Shown: piece by piece, positions 18,184-25,623 of the stretch
Numbering within the stretch: the first letter of the stretch is position 1
Layout of the letters: every line of letters starts with the position of its first letter
Source: CAYNLK01 sp964398055
GTDB taxonomy: Bacteria; Chloroflexota; Anaerolineae; 4572-78; J111
Reading direction: 5' to 3'
DNA length: 64,000 bases
Assembly (NCBI GenBank): GCA_964398055.1
Contig: CAYNLK010000035.1
Location: 1 to 64,000 of the forward strand
The notes under the pieces: model-generated
Told to the model about the DNA's origin: nothing
Databases searched by the model: none
Seen by the model: the letters and a program-made list of their open reading frames with translations, nothing else
Program-made: the position numbers and the translations under genes

Positions 18184-21100
18184 ATGCGAGTGAGAATTTG
18201 GGGAGCGCGCGGCTCAATTCCCTCGCCGCTCCGGCCGGAGGAAGTCAGGGAGAAACTCATCTCGGCCATCCTGGGCATCTCGCAAATAGAAGATGAGGGG
18301 CTGAAACAGGACCTCATCCAGGCAATTTTGGAAGACGCCGCCGTGACAGGCCGCCGGCCGGTCGAACCAGACACGCCGGAAAAACGGCATCAAATTGTGG
18401 CGTCGTACCTGGAAACACTGTCACCGTTGCTGAGCGGCAGCGCCGGTGGCAATACCCCCTGCGTGGAAGTACGCACCGACCGGGAGTTGTTCATCATCGA
18501 CGCCGGCTCCGGCATCCGCAACCTGGGCCTGGAGCTGATGGCCGGCCCGTGTGGTCAGGGCCAGGGGGTCATTCACCTGCTGTTCAGCCATCCTCACTGG
18601 GACCATATACAAGGTTTTCCATTTTTTCGCCCGGCCTTTATCCCCGGCAACCGGATTTTCATCTACAGCGTGCACGATCTGGAGGGGGTGCTGAAGCGCC
18701 AGCAAGAGCCGGTCAATTTTCCGGTGTCGCTGGCCTATATGCAGGCCGAGTTGATCTTTATCCGCCTCAAACCGGACGAGACGCTTGAATTTGGCGATCT
18801 GCGCATCCGCTGCCTGCGGAATGAGCATCCCGGCGACGCTTACTCGTTTCGCTTTGAGAAAGGCGACCGCGTTTTGGTTTACGCCAGCGATGCCGCTTAC
18901 CCGGCCGGCCTCGACCTGCGCCCTCATCTCAATTTCTTTGCCGACGCCGACATCCTGATCTACGACGCCCAATTTACCCAGCGGGAGTCGGACGAAAAAG
19001 AGGATTGGGGCCACAGCTCTTCCTTTGTGGGGGTGGAGATGGCCCAACAAGCCCAGGTGAAAAATCTGGTGCTGTTCCATTTTGACCCGGCCTACAGCGA
19101 CGCCAACCTGGCCCAGATTCTGGAAGACACCCTTAAATTTCAACAAACCCAATACCCTAACCAGAAACCGGTCAACGTGCTGATTGCCCACGAGGGACAG
19201 ACCTTTGAGCTAACTTCAACCCACCTGGTCCAGTTGCAGCGAGTGCCGGGCAGCAAGATCGCCACGCTAAAACCCAGCGGCATCTTCAATGAACGGGTGG
19301 TGCTGGAACTCAAGGAACAGCTCCAAAAACTAAAAAAATTCGACGGCCCCAGCCACGTGGTGGTTGATATGTCGGCCATCGAACGGCTGCAAGTGACCGG
19401 ACTCAGCGCCTTGGTCAAGCTAAGCAAGGAGCAGCCCACTACTTCTATTGCTCTGGCCGGTCCCACCACTACTGTGCAGCAACTGATCGAGCTGGCCGGC
19501 TATGCCGATTATTTTGTCATCTACCCTTCCCTGCACAGCGCCATCAGTACCCTCCAGGCCCACGAAACGCTGAACCTGCCCGGCCAGATGATCAAAAACC
19601 GTTACTACATTGAAGCCAAAATGGGCGATGGTCAACTGGGCACGGTCTTTAAAGCTACCGATACCCGGCTCAACCGGCCGGTGGCGATCAAAGTTCTGTC
19701 GCGCGCCTTTAGCGAGGGGGCCATCGAGCAGTTTTTACAGCACGGGCGTCAAATCATCGATTTAATCCATCCCAATATCGTCGGTGTATTTGATTGTGAC
19801 CGGGATCAGGGTCTGCCCTTTATGGTTGAGGAGCTAATTGAAGGCCAAACCCTGGGCGAACTGATCGACCAGCAGGCCGGGCAACCGTTACCTTACAATT
19901 TGGCCTTGAGGATTGCCGAAAATATCGCCCAGGGCTTGGAATATGCCCACAGCCAGGGTGTGATTCATGGCGATCTGAAGCCCAAAAATATACTGCTGGC
20001 CGACCGGGTAAAAATTAGCGATTTTGGCCTGGGCCGGTTAGAGAGCGGCAAGTCGCCGCTGACCATTGACGTGCCGCTGGATTTAATCACGGCTCACTAC
20101 CTGGCTCCGGAACAGATTTTGGGCCATCCCATCGACGCCCGGACCGATTTATACGCCCTGGGCATCATTCTGTACGAGATGCTCACTGGCCAGCGTCCTT
20201 TTGGCGGTTCCGACCAGGAGCTGATGGAGCAGCATCGCCGCCGCCAACCTCTTCCGCCCAGGCAGCTTAACCCGGCGTTGCCGGACACGGTTGAACATCT
20301 TATTCTGAAACTATTAGATAAAGACCCCAACAAACGGTATGCCACCGCCCGTCAAACCCGACGCATCTTAGCCGGGATGCGGGTTGTGGTGAGCAGCGAC
20401 GTCCAGCCCCCGGCTTTTGCGCCTTACCGGGGCCAGCCGCCGGTGGGGCGGGCAGAAATTTGGCAACAACTCCAGGCTTTATGGACCAAAACCGAGCAGG
20501 GTCAGGGCCAACTGGTGATGATCGCCGGTGAAGCCGGTCTTGGCAAAACCCACCTGGTCCGGGAACTGGCCCAACATCTCAACCGGGCTACCTTGCTGCT
20601 GGGCAACTGCCGCCAACCAGACGGGCGGCGGGCCGGGCAACCTTTTATCGATGCCGTCAACGATTACCTGGCCAATACTGCCGACAACCAGAACGACTCA
20701 GGTAAACTTAAGATTTCCCCGGTTGGGAAATTACTGGATCGAGTTGCGCCCTATGCGCCTGAAATCGCCCAATTTTTTACTCTTTTGACTGAGGCTGACC
20801 GCAATCTCTTTTCAATGGAAGGGCATCCCGACCCAACCAGGCGTTTCAGCCTGGCCGAAACATTGGCCGAGGTCACCGCTGAGCAACCCTGGCTGTTGAT
20901 ATTGGATGATCTGCATTACGCTGATCACAGCAGCTTGAGGTTGCTGCAATACCTGGCCGGTCACTGCGCCGGCTTGAACTTAATGATTGTGGGGCTGTAC
21001 CGGGAAAGTGAAGTGGCCCAGCACCAACTCTTAGCCGAAATCCTGGAGAGTTTTAACCAGTATCGCCACTATACCCGGCTCAACTTGAAACCGTTGGCTG

Positions 21101-23121
21101 AAGCAGAAGTCGCCGAGTTACTCGGTCAAATCTGGTCTCAGACCGTTCCGGCCGACCTGGTCGCCACCATCTACCGCCGCAGTCAGGGTAATCCTCTTTA
21201 TACGGCTGAAATAGCCCGGCTGCTCACCGATGAAAATGTTGTAACCTGGCGGGGAGGGCAGCGCCATTTCGAACCGGTCGTTGAGGCCAGTTTACCGGTT
21301 CAGCTTCCTGAAGTGATCCTCCGGCGCGTCCATCGCTTGCCCCGCAAAACCCAACTTGTTCTGAATCAGGCGGCGGTGTTGGGGCCAACCTTTGCCACAT
21401 CCGATTTGCAGGAGATGGATCAGCACGTCGAACCGGATTTTTACGAGAGTCTGGACATTTTGTTGGAGCGGCAACTGATTCACCAGGGCTCCCGATTGAA
21501 CTGGCTGGAGTTCAGCCATCGCCAGCTTCAACGAACGCTATACGAAGATTTGACCGCGCTCAAACGACGCTCTTTGCATCGAGCCGCCGGCGAAGCGCTG
21601 GAACGACGTTACCCCAGCAACCTTGAGGCTGTCAGCGAAGAGCTGGCTCATCACTTTCTGCAAGCCGGGGAACCGGACAAAGGGCTAACTTACAGTCTCC
21701 AGGCGGCCAGGTTGGCCGAGTCGATTCATGCTCAACAAAACGCCTTACTCAGATATACCCAGGCGTTAGATGCTTTGGAGCAACTGGGACTGAATGAGAC
21801 CACCCAACCCCAAAAATTTGAGTTATTATTGCGCCGCGAACAAATCTACCAACACCTCGGGGTTCGATCAGCCCAGGCGGCTGACCTGATGGCCTTACTG
21901 GCGTTAGCTCAAACGCTGGCTGAGCCGACCCAACAGGCAGTCGTACTTCAGCGGCAAGCATCCTTTGAACAGGCCAACAATCGCTTCAACCAGGCCGATA
22001 CGGCCGCGCAGACCGCCCTGGCCGCAGCTCGCCAGGCTGGCGAAGCCCGCTTAGAAGCCGCTGCTTTGCTCATATTAGCCGAAATTGCGGCCGCGCAGGG
22101 CCACTTTGGCCTGGCCCAGGAACGGCTGCAAGCTGCTCACCACAACTTAGGCCAGCTTAATGGCAGCTCTGAACAAGCCCGCGCCCTGAACCAGCAAGGA
22201 GCCATCCATAAAAACTTGAATAATTATGCTGAAGCAGCGCAGGCCGGTCAACAGGCGAATGCCCTTAGTCAAGCCGCCGGCAACCGTTACATTCAAGCCG
22301 ACAGTCTGTTGCTGTTGGGCGGGCTTCATTTTGATCAGGGCGATTATGGCCAGGCCCTTCGCTACTGCCAGCAAGCATTGACCCTGAATCGTCTTATCGG
22401 TAGTCGCCTGGGCGAAGCTCGCAGTCTGAATCACCTGGCTATGATCTACCGCGCTTTGGGCGAGCCAGCCTTAGCTCAGAGTTATCTGCAAGCCGCCCTG
22501 ACGATCCGGCGCCAGCTGGACGATGGGCGCGGCAAGGCCGAGGACCTGGTTGTTTTGAGCGGAATTGATTTGAGTCGCGGTGAATATTGGACGGCTCGTG
22601 ATTACGCCGGCGAGGCCCTGGAAATATTCCAACGCTTTGGGCTACGGCCACTGGAAAGCCAGAGCTGGCTGGAACTCGGTCTGGCTCAGGAACTGCTGGG
22701 CGACTTGACCAAGGCCGAGGCCGCCTACAGCCAGGGACACAAGCTCCAGCAGGAGTTGGGTAACCAGGCTGGGGCTTTAGATGCTCAAGCCGGGCTGGCT
22801 CGTTGCCTGCTGGCGGCCGGTCAGATCGATCAGGCCCGGCAGAGAATCGAGGCGTGCCTGGCTGCCCTGCAAGACCGCGGCGCCGCGGGGCTGAAACATC
22901 CCATTCGGCTTTATCTGACCGCCTACTGGGTGTTACAGGCCGGGGGTAACAAAGAAAAAGCAGTTGTTGCCTTACAAGCGGGCTGCGAACTGCTGAAAAA
23001 ACGAGCCAAGACCATTGAGGATGTCCAACTGCGCACCTCCTTTATGGAGCAAGTTCCAGAAAACAAAGAACTCTCAACCCAACTCGAGGCTGTCTCAAAC
23101 AAATCAAAAGGGTGCGACTAG
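18184..23121 (+). CDS. Giant signalling protein: metallo-beta-lactamase fold, STAS, Ser/Thr kinase, AAA ATPase, TPR
   Basis: 1645 residues from the ATG at 18184 (AAGGA 8 nt upstream; a GTG at 18157 is less likely). Domains in order: MBL-fold hydrolase about 1-330 with HPHWDH at 136-141, ASDAAY and DWGHSSS, a full metal set; STAS domain about 358-455; Ser/Thr kinase about 470-729 with VAIKVL, HGDLKPKN (Gly replaces Arg, a non-RD kinase) and DFG; an AAA_16/STAND-like ATPase about 765-1045 with GEAGLGKTH and LLILDDLHYAD; TPR repeats about 1150-1610. It has no signal peptide or membrane span. The MBL part resembles phosphoribosyl cyclic phosphodiesterases; its substrate may be a cyclic phosphate or nucleotide. 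Confidence 0.92.
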   Translation: MRVRIWGARGSIPSPLRPEEVREKLISAILGISQIEDEGLKQDLIQAILEDAAVTGRRPVEPDTPEKRHQIVASYLETLSPLLSGSAGGNTPCVEVRTDRELFIIDAGSGIRNLGLELMAGPCGQGQGVIHLLFSHPHWDHIQGFPFFRPAFIPGNRIFIYSVHDLEGVLKRQQEPVNFPVSLAYMQAELIFIRLKPDETLEFGDLRIRCLRNEHPGDAYSFRFEKGDRVLVYASDAAYPAGLDLRPHLNFFADADILIYDAQFTQRESDEKEDWGHSSSFVGVEMAQQAQVKNLVLFHFDPAYSDANLAQILEDTLKFQQTQYPNQKPVNVLIAHEGQTFELTSTHLVQLQRVPGSKIATLKPSGIFNERVVLELKEQLQKLKKFDGPSHVVVDMSAIERLQVTGLSALVKLSKEQPTTSIALAGPTTTVQQLIELAGYADYFVIYPSLHSAISTLQAHETLNLPGQMIKNRYYIEAKMGDGQLGTVFKATDTRLNRPVAIKVLSRAFSEGAIEQFLQHGRQIIDLIHPNIVGVFDCDRDQGLPFMVEELIEGQTLGELIDQQAGQPLPYNLALRIAENIAQGLEYAHSQGVIHGDLKPKNILLADRVKISDFGLGRLESGKSPLTIDVPLDLITAHYLAPEQILGHPIDARTDLYALGIILYEMLTGQRPFGGSDQELMEQHRRRQPLPPRQLNPALPDTVEHLILKLLDKDPNKRYATARQTRRILAGMRVVVSSDVQPPAFAPYRGQPPVGRAEIWQQLQALWTKTEQGQGQLVMIAGEAGLGKTHLVRELAQHLNRATLLLGNCRQPDGRRAGQPFIDAVNDYLANTADNQNDSGKLKISPVGKLLDRVAPYAPEIAQFFTLLTEADRNLFSMEGHPDPTRRFSLAETLAEVTAEQPWLLILDDLHYADHSSLRLLQYLAGHCAGLNLMIVGLYRESEVAQHQLLAEILESFNQYRHYTRLNLKPLAEAEVAELLGQIWSQTVPADLVATIYRRSQGNPLYTAEIARLLTDENVVTWRGGQRHFEPVVEASLPVQLPEVILRRVHRLPRKTQLVLNQAAVLGPTFATSDLQEMDQHVEPDFYESLDILLERQLIHQGSRLNWLEFSHRQLQRTLYEDLTALKRRSLHRAAGEALERRYPSNLEAVSEELAHHFLQAGEPDKGLTYSLQAARLAESIHAQQNALLRYTQALDALEQLGLNETTQPQKFELLLRREQIYQHLGVRSAQAADLMALLALAQTLAEPTQQAVVLQRQASFEQANNRFNQADTAAQTALAAARQAGEARLEAAALLILAEIAAAQGHFGLAQERLQAAHHNLGQLNGSSEQARALNQQGAIHKNLNNYAEAAQAGQQANALSQAAGNRYIQADSLLLLGGLHFDQGDYGQALRYCQQALTLNRLIGSRLGEARSLNHLAMIYRALGEPALAQSYLQAALTIRRQLDDGRGKAEDLVVLSGIDLSRGEYWTARDYAGEALEIFQRFGLRPLESQSWLELGLAQELLGDLTKAEAAYSQGHKLQQELGNQAGALDAQAGLARCLLAAGQIDQARQRIEACLAALQDRGAAGLKHPIRLYLTAYWVLQAGGNKEKAVVALQAGCELLKKRAKTIEDVQLRTSFMEQVPENKELSTQLEAVSNKSKGCD

Positions 23122-23134
23122 CCAGGTCGCACCC
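23110..23134 (+). terminator. Hairpin overlapping the stop codon of the giant gene
   Basis: GGGTGCGAC (23110-23118), loop TAGCCAG that contains the stop codon, GTCGCACCC (23126-23134), then TTGTAT. The perfect 9-bp stem is probably a terminator for both converging genes. Confidence 0.6.
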
Positions 23135-23190
23135 TTGTATACACGTTTCAATATTGGTTACGAATTGAACAACAAAGGCAAGATTACAGC

Positions 23191-24495
23191 TTAAGATGAC
23201 GCCGGGCTGGGCGAGGAACTCGGCGTAGACAGTTCCTGGGGCGTAACAGTTCTGGCCCGTTTTAGCAGAAACGTCAGTACCGGTGGCGTCAGCAGGGTGG
23301 TAAAAATCACCATAATGACGATCACCGAGAAGACCTCATCGGTGACCACGCCGAGCGATCTACCAATGGTGGCGAAAATCAAACCGACCTCACCCCGGGG
23401 CACCATCCCCCAGCCCACCACCGACTTTTTGATCCCGCTGCCGGCTACCCAACCGGTCACAATCTTGCCAAGAATTGCCGCGATAGTGATCCCCAAAGCC
23501 ACCAGCAAAATCGACGGGTTGAAGAGCGTGTCGATTTTTACCGCCATACCGGTCAGCACAAAGAACAGCGGCACCAGCAGATAACCGATTGGCTCCAGCA
23601 GTTCCTCCACGTGCCGCTCGGCGTGAGCCTCCAACACTCGACCAACCGACTCTTTTACTTCAGGATCGGCGTTTTGCAGGGCCTCTTTGAGATGGTCGAT
23701 CACTGCCGGGTCTTTGAAATTGCGGAAATGGACCGGCTCCAGGATGAGACCGGCGGTAAACGCGCCGACAATCGGGGCCAGGCCGATAGCTTCAGCCAGG
23801 TTGGCAAAAAGGAGGGCGGAGCTGAAAGCCAATACAAACTTCATCCCGATGCCGGCATTGATCTTGGAAAATAGCCCGGAAATTAAGGGCGCCACCAATT
23901 GCCCCAGCACAATGGCCCCACCCAAGAACAGAACTGCTTTGGCAATAATCCAGGCCACCTGGGCTGCACTAACCACGCCAAAAGAGACAATCGCCGAGAC
24001 GACTGCCAACACAATCAAACCCAACACATCGTCAATCACGGCGGCGCCGAGCACAATCTTGGCCTCAGAACTCTGGACCACGCCCAGGTCGCGAAAAACC
24101 CTTGCGGTAATGCCGACTGAAGTCGCTGTTAACGCCGCGCCCAGGAAGAGATAGGTGTTCGATGAAAGGCCGGGCAACAAGAAAGGGCCAACCACGTATG
24201 TCCCCAACACAAAGGGGACGATGACGCCGACCACCGCCACCAGGGCAGCCCGCAGGCCAACCAGCCGCATTTCCGCCACCCTGGTTTCAAGCCCAACCTG
24301 GAACAACAGCACAACCACACCCAGTTCGGCCAGGAACTGGATGATCTCGTTCTCGGCGATTGGCTCAAACCAATAAACGCCAACCAACATCAGGTTACCC
24401 AGGATAACACCTAAAACCAACTCACCCAATACGGCCGGCTGGCCAAACCGCTCGATCAGGCTAACCAGCTTGGCCAGGATCAGAATTACGGCCAC
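23191..24495 (-). CDS. Cation:proton antiporter (CPA2/KefB-NapA type), N-terminus frameshifted
   Basis: 434 residues read from a GTG at 24495. It has about eleven membrane segments with the family motifs RFGQPAVLGELVLGVILGN, GAALTATSVGIT and VIDDVLGLIVL (paired Asp in the ion site). It should exchange Na+ or K+ for protons. There is no C-terminal TrkA-N domain; it ends in a Ser/Pro-rich tail. The first helix is incomplete: the frame continues upstream with IAIIFLW but meets TGA at 24538, inside an N-terminal stretch that continues in another frame across a run of eight G (see 24496-24632). Confidence 0.88.
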   Translation of the reverse strand: MAVILILAKLVSLIERFGQPAVLGELVLGVILGNLMLVGVYWFEPIAENEIIQFLAELGVVVLLFQVGLETRVAEMRLVGLRAALVAVVGVIVPFVLGTYVVGPFLLPGLSSNTYLFLGAALTATSVGITARVFRDLGVVQSSEAKIVLGAAVIDDVLGLIVLAVVSAIVSFGVVSAAQVAWIIAKAVLFLGGAIVLGQLVAPLISGLFSKINAGIGMKFVLAFSSALLFANLAEAIGLAPIVGAFTAGLILEPVHFRNFKDPAVIDHLKEALQNADPEVKESVGRVLEAHAERHVEELLEPIGYLLVPLFFVLTGMAVKIDTLFNPSILLVALGITIAAILGKIVTGWVAGSGIKKSVVGWGMVPRGEVGLIFATIGRSLGVVTDEVFSVIVIMVIFTTLLTPPVLTFLLKRARTVTPQELSTPSSSPSPASS

Positions 24496-24632
24496 CCACA
24501 GAAAAATGATGGCGATACTGTGTCCTTCTCCCCCCCCTCACTGCCTGAGGCCAGCACATTTGGGACAGCCACGGCCGCAGCCGCGGCTAGCGCCGTCACA
24601 ATCGTCAAAAATCGAGCCTGTCGTTTTTTCAT
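24496..24632 (-). pseudogene. Signal-peptide-like N-terminus of the antiporter, separated by a G8-tract frameshift
   Basis: An ATG at 24632 opens MKKRQARFLTIVTALAAA, a signal-peptide-like segment, then SGSEGG. At the run of eight C on the plus strand (24530-24537) the frame is lost. One more G, or two fewer, would join it to EGHSIAIIFLWVAVILILAK and the antiporter at 24495. Sequencing error, true mutation and phase variation are all possible. Confidence 0.6.
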
Positions 24633-24894
24633 TGTTTACTCCCTGATAGGTTATGGATATGGACACCTGGACAACAAAAAAGCCCTCGTATTGTAAGGGC
24701 TTTACCACAACAACGTGGACAGCGAAACAGTCATTGAGGTTGAATATGATTATGCGCCCTTAAACCAATTCAAGCAAACCTTACCACACCGCTGAACTGG
24801 GGCGGCCTGACCTGCTAAGGCTACAACACCGCTGTCAGGCTCAAGATACTGCAATTTCCATATCCGGGCGATGATGTGGATTGAATTTTTGGCT
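24633..24894 (-). other. Structured leader between fur and the antiporter gene
   Basis: No gene. In the minus direction it holds a stem GCCTGAC/GTCAGGC (plus coordinates 24805-24811 and 24834-24840), a 9-bp direct repeat CAGCGGTGT (24786-24794 and 24826-24834), then a terminator hairpin. It may be fur's 3' region or a regulatory leader of the antiporter. I do not recognise a named riboswitch. Confidence 0.4.
24679..24703 (-). terminator. Intrinsic terminator upstream of the antiporter
   Basis: Read on the minus strand, AAAGCCCT, 9-nt loop, AGGGCTTT, followed by a T-rich run (TTTTTTGTTG). It lies about 190 bp after the fur stop and about 47 bp before the antiporter ATG. It could end fur transcription or act as an attenuator. 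Confidence 0.7.
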
Positions 24895-25323
24895 TTACCC
24901 CTGCCGGCATCTTTGGCAGAGGCCGAATATACTCATATGCTCAGTATGAGCTTCAAAACCAAACTGTTGTCTCAAGCTGAGCCGAACCGGCTCAAACAAG
25001 GCATCCTCAAATTCTTCGATCTTACCGCACTCAACACAGACCAGATGGTGATGGGGGCCGTGCTCCTTGAGGGCAAAATAAGCCTGGCTACGACCAAAAT
25101 TGGTCTGGCTGATCAGGTTCAACTCTTGCAGCAACTCCAACGTCCGGTAAACCGTGGCCAGACTAATGTACGGATTGACCTTTTGCACCTCTTGAAAAAT
25201 CTGTTCGGCGGTGATGTGGCCTTCCAGCTTTTCGATGGCTGCAAAAATAATGGCCCGCTGCGGCGTTACCCGCAGCCCACACGCCCGCAATTCTTCAACT
25301 AAACTAGCCGTGATTTGTTGCAT
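24895..25323 (-). CDS. Fur family metal-responsive repressor
   Basis: 142 residues from the ATG at 25323, with GGAGG 13 nt upstream; a TTG start at 25374 is less likely. The N-terminal winged helix (LRVTPQRAIIFAAIEKLEGHITAEQIFQEV) and the dimerisation/metal domain with HHHLVCVECGKIEEF are diagnostic. CVEC and the C-terminal CQRC form the structural zinc site. Whether it senses Fe, Zn or peroxide (Fur, Zur, PerR) cannot be decided. An operator-like dyad lies about 90 bp upstream, suggesting autoregulation. Confidence 0.92.
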   Translation of the reverse strand: MQQITASLVEELRACGLRVTPQRAIIFAAIEKLEGHITAEQIFQEVQKVNPYISLATVYRTLELLQELNLISQTNFGRSQAYFALKEHGPHHHLVCVECGKIEEFEDALFEPVRLSLRQQFGFEAHTEHMSIFGLCQRCRQG

Positions 25324-25413
25324 TAAAAACAGCACCCTCCCGTCAAGGCGCAAGTTGGAGCCGCGTGCAGTCAAGAAAGTTACCTAAATCACAACTTGCG
25401 CTTAGTTTCTTAA

Positions 25414-25429
25414 TTGAGAATAATCTTAA
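25414..25429. promoter_or_regulatory. Candidate Fur-family operator
   Basis: TTGAGAATAATCTTAA has the dyad TTnAGA-N4-TCTnAA, is AT-rich and lies between fur and the divergent rarA gene. It resembles Fur/Zur/PerR boxes only loosely. Confidence 0.35.
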
Positions 25430-25610
25430 CTACTATTTTATCACATCTGCGAAACTGGCGCAAACGGGTTTAGAACCGGTTCTGGAGCAACCTATCGTAG
25501 TATACCGGATAACTCAGATAAATAGTAGTGACAAAAGTCACGATAAACCGGGCCCAAAAGTACTTCATGCAGGCCAGGGCAAGACCCTTTTTATTGCACC
25601 TTGACCGTGG

Positions 25611-25616
25611 TATAAT
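25611..25616 (+). promoter_or_regulatory. -10 element of the rarA fusion gene (possibly leaderless)
   Basis: TATAAT ends 7 bp before the ATG at 25624, so the transcript would begin at or next to the start codon. No ribosome site is visible and the -35 is weak. Confidence 0.45.
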
Positions 25617-25623
25617 TGAGCTG

